A DNA stretch of 64,000 bases from Fasciolopsis buskii (taxonomy: Eukaryota > Platyhelminthes > Trematoda > Plagiorchiida > Fasciolidae). Location of the stretch: assembly GCA_008360955.1 (NCBI GenBank), contig LUCM01004000.1, positions 110,059 to 174,058 of the forward strand. The letters run 5' to 3'. Each line of letters begins with the position of its first letter. Position 1 is the first letter of the stretch. Positions 11,232 through 22,548 of the stretch are shown here, piece by piece. The notes below the pieces were generated by a model, which ran no database searches, was not told the origin of the DNA, and saw only the letters and a list, made by a program, of their open reading frames with translations. The translations under genes were made by a program, and so were the position numbers.

Positions 11232-11431
11232 GGTGGCTTAGTTGGTCCGCTTTACTCTTGGTTGTCTTCCTACCTCTCTGATCGCCCTCAAGTAGACATT
11301 ATCAACAGAACCCTATCCCAACCCTAGCCAATCGCTAACGATGTAATAAAAGGCCCTTTACTATTCTTGCCCTACGTGAACGACATCTTTCGAGCAATAT
11401 GCCAAGACGCACCTTTCTCATTTGCCGGCGA
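11232..11431 (+). pseudogene. LINE-C reverse transcriptase, second half (to active site)
   Basis: RT reading resumes with GGLVGPLYSWLSSYLSDRPQ, then VIKGPLLFLPYVNDIFRAI and PFSFAGDIKKG. These are the 'G..GPLL.WL.SYL..R.Q', 'V.QGSVLGPLLFL.YVNDI' and 'FADD' blocks of a CR1-like RT. The catalytic FADD reads FAGD (11420-11431) by a single GAC-to-GGC change, which alone would kill the polymerase. Two in-frame stops also lie in this part. It belongs with 9308-9880. Confidence 0.88.
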
Positions 11432-12200
11432 CATCAAGAAGGGCTAGAAACCTTACCCAACCCGATAATGATTGTTTTTACCACCTCAGTAATCGAATGT
11501 TGCCCCTTGGAATACCACCCTCCAAAGTGTCTTTTAGGCCAGATGTTTTCAAAATTATTACTTTACCTTGAGGGAGAGAATACCAGACCGTGTCCGGCTC
11601 TGCCAGATTTTACCACAATTCAAGATTTTGTTGTCCAAATTTCTAACGGCACCCTCATTTTTCAGCTTTACTGGGATCAATATCATTCTAGAACAAGCCG
11701 ACGAAGACCACCTAGACTTTAAGCTCAATTCATTTTAGGTGCCCAAAGCTGTGCTACCTTAAACCGGTTATCTTCTTAAAACTACTGACACCTACGACTT
11801 GGCGCTTATGCCATCCGTCCTGCTGCTTCATTGAGAAAGGGAAATAAAAAAACAGAAATCGATTAAGCTAAGCCGCACTCCAATGTTTTCTCCTATCCTC
11901 AACACATCTGCCTCCGTTTTTTCATTTTACAGTTCCATTCTTTGTGTCAGGTCAGCAGCGCAGAGAATGCTGAACATGACAACCGGCAGAAGATCGATTT
12001 AGTACTCCGGAGCAGTTACCAGCTGTTTGCAGCTAAATTACTTCGCTTCATTATAGCAACGTGACCACAGTAAAACCCTGGTGACTTTACCACATAAGTT
12101 CTTTATAATTAAACAGGGCACCAGTTTCGTGTGTTACCAATAAACACTTCGACCGTTGGCCTAAGGCCAACGCACCTCAACGCCCTATCCTCTGCCATCT
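11432..12200 (+). pseudogene. LINE-C ORF2 thumb and C-terminal region, decayed
   Basis: After the active-site block, fragments in changing frames still follow a CR1-like ORF2: SFRPDVFKI (from 'k..vlsF'), then TIQDFVVQISNGTLIFQ at about 11620-11670 (from 'v.DLGV.IS..L.FS.H') and DQYHSRTSRR, and further on AAQRMLNMTTGRRS near 11958-12000 (from 'VQRR.TR'). The similarity fades by about 12.2 kb. The 3' end is not defined; the R1-like piece at 12820-12975 might be its tail. Confidence 0.6.
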
Positions 12201-12819
12201 GTCCTACCTTCTGCTTTGCGTTTTTAACCTCACCTATTTTTTCATTTACACAATCAACCTTAGGTTGGACGATGCTTCTATTTCTCTAACGTTTATAAAT
12301 CAACTTAACCCCAAGCTGGCACCCAAGCCAGACTGCTTCTCCCTCTTAACTCACATACCGCACCCAGGCTATGTGCACTAGTGCCACTTACGCCCTTGCA
12401 ACGGCAAATCCAAATCTACTATCTTCTCGCTCCTGACGGTTTCAATCAGATTCGGCGCCTGAGTACTGGCCCGTTCAACCCAAACCAAGTCACCTACCCT
12501 CCCGGATACACCTACGCAGGTAAATCTTCATGAATGGTCAAAAACAGTTACTACTACCGCTGGAATGCCTTGTGCGTCTTTTCAAATTGCCCACACGTAC
12601 TGTCGCCTAGGACCAAAATTTGTGACAACAAAAGTGAGTGCATTGAGGATAACTTTGGCTTGTGTATTTAAAAACATTTTGCTTATTACACAAACTGTTC
12701 CTTCTCCATTGCACCTCTCAGTCCAGTTCGCATTCAACTGTTCACTAACAGTTCCAGAATACTCTGCGTTATCTTGCAAGGTTTTTCAGTTTTAGGTTTT
12801 GTTCCGCACATTTGTGCAC

Positions 12820-12975
12820 TGCGTACTGCTTTGAAGGTTTTGATCGGGCCTTCCGTGTAATCCAACGTAGCATATTTACCCATATCCCTTCTGATTTCCG
12901 CTATTTATGTTCCCTTTCCATCATCCATGGACAAATAATCTTGCTTTGCGCAAACCTCTCGCAAATCGGTAAATA
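12820..12975 (+). repeat. Repeat family R1, copy 2 (diverged)
   Basis: The right part (ATCTTGCTTTGCGCAAACC to CTCGCAAATCGGTAAATATA) aligns with the end of R1 at 11158-11200, and the upstream stretch CTATTTATGTTCCCTTTCCA resembles the corresponding part of that copy. It is clearly more diverged than the 10938/15421 pair. It lies 0.6 kb past the last recognisable coding of LINE-C on the same strand, so R1 may represent a LINE 3' end. Confidence 0.55.
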
Positions 12976-15420
12976 TATAATATTAATAATATTAAGCCCC
13001 TTCCGACAAAGGCTTTTTGTTCTTCGCAACTACATTATGAGCCACAACTCATCGTTCTGTTCAGTGACTTGCGTCCATACAGCCAAGCCAGTCTAGACGG
13101 AATTAGTAGCCCAGATGGCCATACCTGGACATTCCGAGAGCATAATGTAACCTAGGATTCAATATGGATCACCTTTCCTCAGAGAAAGATAGCCAAGCCG
13201 CCCTTCAAGCTCATCGTTCCTTCCATGGAAACATAGAGAAGCTCTGCATAGCCAATCCCGACACGTGGTTTGTCTTTATTATCTTCGATTAAGTGCTACC
13301 AAACATGGGCTCTTGCGTGCCACAACAGCCGATATAGGTTAAGGTCACTTGTTTCAGTCTGCAGCAAAAGTCAACATAGAGTTACGTTAGCCTGTTTTCT
13401 GGAAGATCATGCAGTCATTTGCCACCTCAGGGGTGGCATTCCCTTGAGAGCTCGCTGCTACCTCCTGTGGATTGTAAGGCTCAGGGGCGCAGCGTTGGTT
13501 CATCGTCCCCTAGCTCAACATATCTTCACGGAAAACAACCGGGACCGCTTTTCGGCAGTGGCTGCATTCACACTCAACACACTTGATTTGGCAGTTCAGT
13601 GGGCAAAATTAATCCCTCATTTCAGAGAACTGATGTTGTCACATATCGTGCAGACTTTGCACTAGATGCCTTTCATCATACATTCGCCGCAGCTACCATT
13701 CAGGCTGTGGCACAAAGCTCTTGGGCATTTCGTAAAATATAAAAGCGGGGAAGCGCTTTGGCAATACTAGCACTCCGGTAATAAACGCCAAATGGGCCAA
13801 GGGAAATATTGAGCAATAACTAAGGATCCACAGGCTGTATATAGTGACATAAGTGAGATTGCCTAATTTTTAATTAAATATATTATTACACACCGAGCTT
13901 TGAAAAGTTCAAACGGTTTGGTAGCTGACTTCAGGTTCAACAAAGTTCTTGCAGGAACTAATTGACCGCAACGGTCAATCCAGCGTCAATATCTGTGCCT
14001 TTTCACCGACTTTCCCCTGCAGAGATTTCGGGGCTCTATCATTCCTTCGCACATAAGCACAGTTGCACGATATGTGAAGATTTGCAAACAAAAAATAAGC
14101 AGGTTTCTGCGGAGCCGTTCCTGTTGTTTCGTTTGGGAAAACCGCAATCCAGCGTGTATCTACAGTGTGTTCGAAAGTTTCCAAAGACGCACAGTGAATG
14201 TCTTACATGGCAGTCCATTTCAAGGCAGCATACTTGGTTCGCACATAACTTAGCTTCGAAATCTAGTTTGCTGTGACTGCTTTGTAGCTTCGAACTGCTT
14301 ATCTGCTTTCCACATATAGCAGCATATTAGCAAAAATAGCTAGCCTCTGTGCCTGTTAGGCTTCTAACAATCATAAGCTTTCGCTTCATGTCGCCTCCGC
14401 TTCTTCTGCGTTTCTTCAACTAGAAGCCCAGGTTCTGGAATCTTTATGCATAACCTTTTCTCCGCTGCCCAGCCGCCACGGGAGTTGCTGGCCTTCGGAC
14501 AACTTTGCAGTCCATATTTGTGCAGCCTTGCGTTCTCGAGATGAGGATTCGCTGGAACATTTTACAAAAGGAGATTTGCTTCCCGTTGTTTGCATGGAAG
14601 TACTTCTAGTGCAATTTTCCGTTCCTGGCCGCAAGCAGAAGCTGTTTACATGGTCAAACATCGTGCATAGCGATAATCATCATGCTTTGGACTTGGAACT
14701 CGTAACGCCGCGATTTGCTGCTGAATTCTTTGCCCTATGTGGTGTGCAGCAAACGTTTGCAAAGATTCCGTGATAGATCCCGTCTAATTGGCCATCAATT
14801 AAATGCCTACAAACCCTGGAATATATCTTCATCCGCCACGTTGACGTTTTCTTCGGAAACTGAGTCACGGGCAGGCAAATCTTGCACCAAATGATTGATA
14901 AGTACAAGGAGCAGAGGTGGTCCAACCACAGAGATTTGAGTCACCGTAGAGGGTAATAACCCTTTATTTTCATTAGTGGTCTCTAGAGGGCTGCATTCAC
15001 CGTCGCCTGATGAAGAGATTGTAAAAGTGCACAGCACGGGAAATAATGAGTGATGAGCCACGTAAAGCTGTGCAGCTGTTTGCATGAGTCGTCCTGTTTT
15101 CACTCAGTTTTGTGCCACTTGTTGCCTTATCTCTATGACCTGCTTGCGACAATATGTTCGAAAATAGTTTTGGTATATTTGGCCGTATGCAAAGTAACAA
15201 AATCGAAGGCACAGTTATTAATCTTAGCGATGCATATTCTTTCCAGTATTACCACTTCAGCATCTGACAGCTACCGTCCCCTCCTCGAAAATACAATGCC
15301 ATTTTTACGGTAAATATGGTCCCATATAGTGGCAATAATAAAGACGTTATTTTTGTCGAAGACACAGAAAGACGTGCTTGTATGCAGAAACCTACAAATA
15401 TGTGTATGATTAATGGTAAT
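12976..15420. other. Unassigned region between R1 copies
   Basis: Open frames of 81 to 131 codons occur (13270-13665 plus, 13962-14276 plus, 14416-14661 minus), but none shows a motif I recognise and several overlap one another on opposite strands. No RNA gene was seen. Probably old repeat sequence. Confidence 0.3.
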
Positions 15421-15688
15421 AATGTTTATTTTCTCGATTGCGAGATGCATGCGCAAGGCAAGATCAATTTTTTACGTAGATTATGCACATGGAAATACGG
15501 ACTATGTGAATCGAAAAGACAGGGGGTGAAAGCGACCTCTAGTGATTTGGGAGGCTTGTTTGTTTTTGTATATCTCTTGACATACGAGAGTCATGAGTAA
15601 CATAACATCAAAATTAGGCCAGGAAGGCGCAATGAAGCCATGGAAAACGGAAACCAAACATACAATGCAATGTGGTTTACGCTCATTG
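15421..15688 (-). repeat. Repeat family R1, copy 3 (inverted, near-identical to copy 1)
   Basis: Read on the minus strand this matches 10938-11205 almost base for base. Differences include GCATAATC for GCATCATC, CAAAAACA for TAAAAACA and a missing A in CTCGCAATCGAG. Similarity stops sharply at 15688, where sequence corresponding to the left of copy 1 is unrelated. The two copies form inverted arms around a 4.2-kb interval. Confidence 0.85.
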
Positions 15689-18582
15689 AACCAAAAAGTC
15701 AGGACACCGTAGATTTTACACTGTTAGTAGAAAAAAAGAGTCACTGGGCTTAGCTTTCATTTTTGCCAAAAGTGCTTAATGAAGCCGCAAAATTCATTTG
15801 GAGTACAGTGGCAAATGTCAAAATAAGGCCGAATTATTCGAAATTTAGGGAGTCTATTTGATGATAATTGAAGTTTATCTGCTACGATAGATGGATGAAA
15901 ATCACAAATATCGGATACAAAACAGCCAGTACTGGCCAAAACTATTGGAGATAAGACCAAAAGAGGATAACAGATGAGTAACAGCTAAACATGAAAAGAA
16001 GATAGGTGTCATGTCTTTTAGGGTGTATTATGTGGCTATGAAAATAGACAAAATCTGATTGAATAATGGAAAACAGACTAAGAGTGACGTGAAATCACCG
16101 TGAACCATTGTTTGAGGGCGTGATGGAAGAAAATATTACTCATGGCAGAGAGAAAATTGAATAATAGTGGAATTTCCTTAAACAGAATGACCGAAGCCAA
16201 GGTGAAGTGAGCATGGATTGCTTCATGTTCTCAAATTGAAGCTCAAACTGTTGGCAATCACGGGAAGAATAGCCTGGGTGGCGAACTAGAGAAGATACTG
16301 GAATATATGGGGAAAGTAGAAAGACAAAAATTATACATGTGCATTCTTGTAGACAACTAGCTTTTATATAAGGGGCGGGATTGTTCCGGTTAGGAAGATC
16401 CAGCTGTCAAGCTTTGCAGTCAGGGTGATTTCACTGCTCACAGCACGCTTCTCTTGAGGGCCAGATTACTCGGCCTCTAGTTCTTAGCAGACCTGGGGCA
16501 GGCAGCCTGCTGTGGCTAGCGAATCATGCGGGTTACCGTCATTGTTTTGTTTTAGCACGGTCTGAAACGCAGGTCGTGTTTGTTTAATCTGTATTGTTAC
16601 GTTGGTTCTATGGCTAATTTCTTTTGCCTGTTTGCGGGAACATGGTGGCTCTAATCCAGGTGGCGGATCACTGGTGCGGGCGCGTGTATCTGGAGTGAAA
16701 AATAGGATGAATGTTGTAGCGTCTAGGTACTCCATTCGGGGTCTGTGGTGAGTTCAACAGTGGAAGCGGTTACTGATCCACATAGAACGTGGAGAATAAG
16801 GTTCAAATTTATGTCAACCGTACCATATAACAGTGCCAGAATGGGCTAGCCGTGAATCCGTCCATAGAACGAAACTAAGATGATAACCTGGGTTTATTGG
16901 TTGCAAGAGGTTATTACATTACATCCAATTCAGAATGGCTAGTGTGTTTTGTGCGGGGAACTAAGTCCTGAACCGGCCTGCATTTAGCCAGTGTCTCGGT
17001 GATTCTACGTACCTGAAGTAATAAGCCGTTGGTATCAATCGGAATATCGTGGAGAGCAACAAAATAGAAGAGAAACTGGGGCGAAAGTGGTGTGCTCTTG
17101 AGCCGTGATAAAATCAGCACAGGGCTACAAGTTACGAAAAATGGTCATGATTAGGCAACTTTTATGCAGAGATATCCAGGAGGGTCAAAGATTTTGGCTA
17201 GAGGCACTCATTTCTTGTATGTAATTTCTCAAAATTCAATAGGAGCATTGCCCGTGGACTGCGCAGTCAGCCAGCGTTTCGGCTATCTTCGGTAACCTTT
17301 TTAAAGGCAGGATTTAAAATCAACTTTTCTAGGGTGTTAGCAATATATCAACTGTTGTAAATAGGTCGTTTGTGCGGCAGGTGTGTGAAATGTGCTTCCT
17401 GTTTACATGCAGTTGTACGTGTGTCTAAACGTGGGTGAAAGTAATTGTGCAGCTGTTTGTTTTAAGCTGGTCTGCAAGGAGTTAGGAGATCTGGTATCTT
17501 TCGTCGCCGTCAGTTTGAACTAGAATCAATTGCTTAATCCAAATTTCAGGGCGATTTGTTTAACTTGCGGCGGAAAACGCGTTCAACTGGTGAAAGTTTT
17601 CACCTCTTTTGCCTCGCAATCCATGCGTGGTTGGCGCCGTTCTTCAAGTTACAGGTGCCCGGTTTTTATGCAGACTTTAAACAAGGTTTTGGCCGAGGAA
17701 TTTGTTTTCAGCCGAAGTTACATAGCGTCTCTTTATTCTTACAAAAGTGCCAAAATTACGATTGGAAAGACTCTCCTCTAGAAACAAATCATCGCTGCTT
17801 CCACCCCTGATATTACTACCAGGCAAAAAGATATGCCGTCGGTCGCTAGCTCTTAGGCCTCAGTTATTTGCACTCCGTCACATACTCCAAAGTAGCACAT
17901 GGGTAAACCAACGACGGTAGATCTGTAGGCATTGAACATGCCACCTCAGCCTCCACTAAAACGTCTTCATTGAGCATCTCCCCATTCGTCTTCTCCAGCT
18001 GAGGAAACAAATCTGCCAATCTGCTTCACTTTAGAGCTGTTTTGTAAAAGCATCCAGTTTACATCCTGGAAAACTATCGCTGGTACCATTGACGCACCAG
18101 ACCCCTGCCCCACGTGCCTAGACCTCGTCCGAATCCGATGATAAATCCGGGGCCACCCATACTTCTGTTGCATCTGGCTATCTCCACACTACTGATGCTG
18201 CTTGGACCACATCTACCAACAGACGCGGCCCTTGCCGCCGGACTCAACGTCCAGCACGTCTCCCATTTACCCTTGTCTGTTGGTGCATATGAATAACTAG
18301 AAATTCATCCATTTCACGGAAAAATGACTGTCTGGTAAGGCGCTGGACGGTAATGTTGCTTTATGTGATTATATTACTTTCGGAAAAGACAGGCAAAAGC
18401 CATACGGGGGAAGCTCTTTCGGGTATGTGAGACAGATTTCTAGCCTCAATGTATAATTGCCCAGCTTTTGATAAACTTCAGGAGTTCATTTGCCAATTTA
18501 TGGTAGTCTATCATCGAGAACTATTGCTTGGCTGTACACGGATTTGTTCACCCGCATCGCCTATTTAACCTGACTTTAACCG
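15689..18582. other. Unassigned region upstream of the gypsy element
   Basis: No gene, RNA or repeat copy was recognised. TTATATAAGGGGCGGG at about 16366-16381 looks like a TATA-type promoter context and might belong to an unrecognised LTR. Open frames such as 17530-17781 (plus) and 16484-16735 (minus) have no family likeness that I can support. Confidence 0.3.
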
Positions 18583-18770
18583 TCCAGCTCGGTGGCCATT
18601 TGCAAATCATTCGCGCATGCCCCGTCAAATATACTCAACCTTCGACCACTTTTGGCTTTCTTTTCGTTGCTTCGGTGGAGTGTATGGGTTGTCAGTATTG
18701 CAGCCGTACAGAGCCAAGTAAAGGTAATGCACACGTGGTCCCAGGCGTTAACGGTAAGCAAACGTAATAC
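18583..18770 (+). repeat. 5' LTR core of the gypsy element
   Basis: This segment aligns with 26086-26285. Shared stretches include GGTGGCCATTTG / GATGGCTATTTG, AATATACTCAACC / ATATACTAAACC, and TTGTCAGTATTGCAGCCGTACAGAGCCAAGTAA / the matching stretch starting at 26203. AATATACT near 18630 is a candidate TATA box. The LTR may start upstream and run to about 18795 (ends TGTACA), immediately before the primer binding site. Divergence between the two LTR pieces is high, pointing to an old insertion. Confidence 0.65.
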
Positions 18771-18798
18771 TAGTTATGCGGTATAACGGTGTACAAAC

Positions 18799-18819
18799 TG
18801 GTTGGCCCGACGGGGTTGA
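18799..18819 (+). promoter_or_regulatory. Candidate tRNA-Trp primer binding site
   Basis: TGGTTGGCCCGACGGGGTTGA closely resembles the complement of the 3' end of eukaryotic tRNA-Trp (TGG TGACCCCGACGTGATTTGA), the primer used by the CsRn1/Kabuki gypsy group. It sits 3 bp after TGTACA, a plausible LTR end, and about 190 bp before the gag start, as expected. The match is imperfect, in keeping with the decay of the element. Confidence 0.55.
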
Positions 18820-19007
18820 CGGGTTGCGTGACTCTGTATTACTATTTTGCTGATCCCCTGTCCGCCTTCTTTCATGGGTAAATACCACCGTTATTTTGTT
18901 CCGAGTTCCTTTTTAGTGTTGAATGTTAATGGCTGCGTTTTTCTACCATTAGTTTCTGGTGCGTTTTGTCCACATTACCCCATATTTTCAAACAGGTCAC
19001 CCTATCT

Positions 19008-19650
19008 ATGGAGAGAAAACCGTCGCCAAACCCAAAAGTAGGGGCCCTAACTCTTCACCTACCGCCACTCATGCCTTCCGATCTTCAAATCTGGTTTATC
19101 TCAGTTGAACGGGAGTTCAAGAATTACAGAATAACCGGAGACGTCAGCCGATTTAGATGGGTCGCAGGCCGTCCTCGTCCAAATGTAACCCCTCAGGTTA
19201 GGGGCATCATCGTATCTTCGCGCAATTACTACGCGTTGAAAGAACCGGTTATATCTTGGACGGCCTCTAATGGACATCAAGGCATTTGACAATTACTTCA
19301 AGGAGTCCAGCTCGGGAATAAGATGACATCAAAGCTACTGCCAAGAATGCGGCGTCTCAGAGGCCCAACTTTCTGCAGCGACCCGATGCTAAGAAAGCTT
19401 CGGCTTCAGCGGCTCCCGCCATATCTAACTCCCTTGCATATTACTGTCCGTGGGTAGACGCCAAGGGAAACAGCCAAAATCGCTGATGACGCCGTGTCGC
19501 GCAAAGTCTAAGTGTCTAAGAATTGAACACATTATCATCCCCCAGGGCCGCATACTCAGCTTTGCAGGACGCCTTTCCAACTATTCTGGTGAGGATCGAC
19601 GTACCGCTACAGTGGCTAACATTTACAGAGATCCGCGACGATATCGGTTC
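19008..19650 (+). pseudogene. gag of the CsRn1-like gypsy element
   Basis: From ATG at 19008 the frame reads MERKPSPNP..., then LPPLMPSDLQIWFISVEREF and YRITGDVSRFRWVAG, matching the capsid start of CsRn1-like Gag ('LPPFW..DP.LWF..VE..F....I.....F..V...L'). After a TGA the same frame continues QLLQGVQLGNKMTSKLLPRM, a conserved capsid block ('..LL..E.LGD.KPSQLLR.M'). Around 19450-19520 RRQGKQPKSLMTPCRAKSKC keeps part of a zinc knuckle, with the first Cys and the His lost. At least two stops or frameshifts are present. Confidence 0.75.
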
Positions 19651-20021
19651 AACCTAGATCAAGTCAAACGCAAAAGCCCCTCCTCCAAGCGATTCTTCCT
19701 GCTATCGGCGAAAGTTTACTGTAAATATCATAACTGGCTCGGCGCTTCAGCAAAATTGTGACCCCGGCTGCACAAGACCAAGAAAGAAACAGTCGCGGCA
19801 ATCGACTCAAGGGTAGCTGCCAAATTTTGCCTGCTTGAAATCAGAAACTCGGCGACCAACGGATTAATCTTAGTGGAAGCGTGTGCCGAAGTTAGCTTAA
19901 TCCTAAGTGACAAGAAAAATTTGGCCGTTGTAGAAGCGGAGACGCTAATGGCTGCGAACGGCACCGATAGATACACTTACGGAAATCGTTTCCCCAACCT
20001 AGTCCTAGGCCAAAATCGAAA

Positions 20022-20880
20022 ATTTCGTTGATTATTCATCATTTCCAACGTTCCGTATCCTGTTATTGGCATACACCTTTCCCAGCGTTTCGAACTGCTA
20101 GCTAACGTTTGGCACGGGAAGATAGTAGACCGTAATGCGTCGCTGGCCGTGACCGGCTCCTACGTCGTCGTCAACTACATCACGCCTCAATACGCTAAAT
20201 CACCAGCCCAACGGACATGCAACGAGCTACTACAACACACCGATCTACTTGCCACCATCAATACCAAGGTAACCCACCGTAAACAGACCACAGGGCCCCC
20301 AACGCTCAGTCGGTCTCGTCGCCTAGCTCCTGACAAGTTTCGCCCAGCCAAGGCTGAAATCGACCATTTGTTGGAACTAGGCATCACTGCACCTTCTAGC
20401 AGTTTTCTTCACATGGTCACTCAGTTCAGCGGTGACTGGCGACCATGTGGGAACTAGGGAAACATGAACGTGTATAACCCTGTCAAAAGTAACCGATTTA
20501 GTGCACAAGGGACCTCAGTTTGTCGCTGTTCGGTTGTAGTACCTTTGGCCGCATAAATTTGGGACGGATGTAAAATCAAATCCTAGGAGAGGTTACAGAT
20601 ATACCAGAAACGGTGGTGACCACAACTTTTGAATTGCCTGAGTTCGTGAGGATGCCTTCCGGGATCAGCAATTTGGCTGAAACCTTTCACAATGTTATGC
20701 ACGAGAGAGAAATCGTACAGGTAAGTATATGTATCCGGACAAAACCTTATTTTCTGGCTGCTTGGAAGAGCAACATCCAAGTCACCTACGTGCTTTTTGG
20801 CAGCCTCAGAAAACATGGTGTATAGATTATTGCTGCGAATTTTGAGCTTGGAAACCCACATGAGGCTGCGGATTGTGCTC
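20022..20880 (+). pseudogene. gypsy pol, copy 1: protease end and first part of RT
   Basis: Up to 20386 this is the protease C-terminal region (FELLANVWHGKIVDRNASLA from about 20089) running into RT block RRLAPDKFRPAKAEIDHLLE, then FSGDWRPCGN. Downstream pieces ELPEFVRMPSG and NLAETFHNVMHE (from 'FEFVRMPFGLRNA.QTF.R.MDE') follow, up to HGV near 20820. Positions 20022-20386 are almost identical to 22549-22913, while the rest of the two copies is only distantly alike. Copy 1 has no recognisable RNase H or integrase after it. Confidence 0.75.
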
Positions 20881-21847
20881 ACAAGTCTGTATTTCGACGT
20901 TAACCAAGAACCATGACTATTTATTTATTTAACGGCCTAAATTGTGCACTGCGCAAAGCACATTGGTAGATTCATCTTTTACAAGGTTAGCTATAATCAT
21001 CGGTCTGCTTGAGTATTTTTCAGCTACTACTCCGCGAACATGAACCATGCCGCCAACTTCTCCGTTTCTAATAGAAACATTCAGTGCAATTAATTCGTCA
21101 GAAGTGGACATCTTTAGGCCTGAATGCAGTAAAATTATAAATGCTAGATTAACCGCATCTTATAGCCCACAGCACACTTGGAGACCTACGACGTTTACTC
21201 TTGGTTTCACGGATGTATTCGTGGAGGCAAAAATAAGATGAAAAAATTAGGGCAAACGATCCATGAATTAACCAACGAAGTTTCCTCGGTGAAATCATCG
21301 ATCACAAATGCAACTTTCTCTCACCCGTATCACCAAAGCATCCAGAAAACTAGTTTGTAAGCATATTGCTGGCGTCTGCTTGCTGTTAACCACGTTTTTG
21401 GAGATTGCGGGCGGAGGTCTAGTGGCCGCGATTTCCAGTGTTATCGCTTACAAACCATTGTAATCGTTTATCCCTCCTCCTTTTTCCCTGCAGCATGACC
21501 GAACACTGCTGAAAATGTTACAGACCACATCACTGAGCATATTGTTTCCTATGCTGTTTTAGTTCTTCAACTCTGCCACTGCAAAGAAGCTTAGGGAAAA
21601 TCACATATGATAGCTTCTTGTAATTCCATCAAGTCTGTTAACATCAAAATTAACGAATCTTTAGAGAGAGGCTCTAATAATGCGTTCATTTGAAATCCCG
21701 GGGACATTGTCGACAAAGTTAAAGTCTTGTGACCACCTGATAAGAAAAGCCATAGAGCCAAGCAGACCCAATTTTTCTTTCACTTGCCATTGGCAAATTC
21801 CGAGCTAGACAAATGGGCTCCCTCTTCTATACCCTAAACACCCGACG
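20881..21847. other. Unassigned sequence between the two pol copies
   Basis: This AT-richer stretch shows no gypsy coding. Small open frames (21047-21360 plus) have no recognised motif. It interrupts the gypsy element and may be an inserted fragment of another repeat, together with the 236-bp segment that follows. Confidence 0.35.
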
Positions 21848-22083
21848 CGAATGTCTTCGGGTAGGAGCTTTCTGCACCGCTGTCTTAGAAGACCGCAAAC
21901 ATTATTCGTTCGGTCAAGAACCTACATTGCTTTTCACCAATCCGACCCAATTTTGGCCCGTCTAGATTTCTAAAACAGTGAATATCAGCGGTGCACTTCC
22001 AGTCATAACGGGACCAAGCATTGCAACACCATCAAGTGCATCAAGTACTGAAACAAGGGAATCTTAAATATCGTTAATTACCA
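21848..22083 (+). repeat. Repeat R2, copy 1: 236 bp, reverse complement at 32536-32771
   Basis: The segment from CGAATGTCTTCGGG to GTTAATTACCA matches the reverse complement of 32536-32771 with one difference seen by eye (ATTCGTTCGG versus ATTCTTTCGG). The match ends exactly where the N run starts, so the true extent on that side is hidden. At the other end similarity stops abruptly. Coding potential is unclear; it does not look like known gypsy or LINE domains. Confidence 0.85.
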
Positions 22084-22439
22084 NNNNNNNNNNNNNNNNN
22101 NNNNNNNNNNNNNNNNNNNNNNNNNNNNNNNNNNNNNNNNNNNNNNNNNNNNNNNNNNNNNNNNNNNNNNNNNNNNNNNNNNNNNNNNNNNNNNNNNNNN
22201 NNNNNNNNNNNNNNNNNNNNNNNNNNNNNNNNNNNNNNNNNNNNNNNNNNNNNNNNNNNNNNNNNNNNNNNNNNNNNNNNNNNNNNNNNNNNNNNNNNNN
22301 NNNNNNNNNNNNNNNNNNNNNNNNNNNNNNNNNNNNNNNNNNNNNNNNNNNNNNNNNNNNNNNNNNNNNNNNNNNNNNNNNNNNNNNNNNNNNNNNNNNN
22401 NNNNNNNNNNNNNNNNNNNNNNNNNNNNNNNNNNNNNNN
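22084..22439. other. Assembly gap (356 N)
   Basis: An unbroken run of N. It is flanked on the left by repeat R2 and on the right by an R1 fragment followed by the second gypsy pol copy, so repeat collapse probably caused the gap. Confidence 0.99.
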
Positions 22440-22446
22440 CAAACCC

Positions 22447-22540
22447 TTTCTGGTTTCTATTATTCACGTTTCCAATGCATAACCCATGTTAAATTTTGAT
22501 CTTGCCATGCGCATGCCTCTCGCAAATCGAGAAATATACT
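22447..22540 (+). repeat. Repeat family R1, copy 4 (right end, cut by gap)
   Basis: TTTTGATCTTGCCATGCGCATGCCTCTCGCAAATCGAGAAATATAC matches the end of R1 at 11155-11200, and the preceding bases (TTCACGTTTCCAATGCATAA) resemble R1 CCGTATTTCCATGTGCATCA. Any left part would lie in the N run. The copy ends 9 bp before the near-identical pol block begins at 22549. Confidence 0.7.
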
Positions 22541-22548
22541 CTATCATT

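Noticed and set aside
22074..22467. Two 'open frames' across the N run
   Set aside because: They consist almost wholly of unknown bases and are artefacts of the gap.
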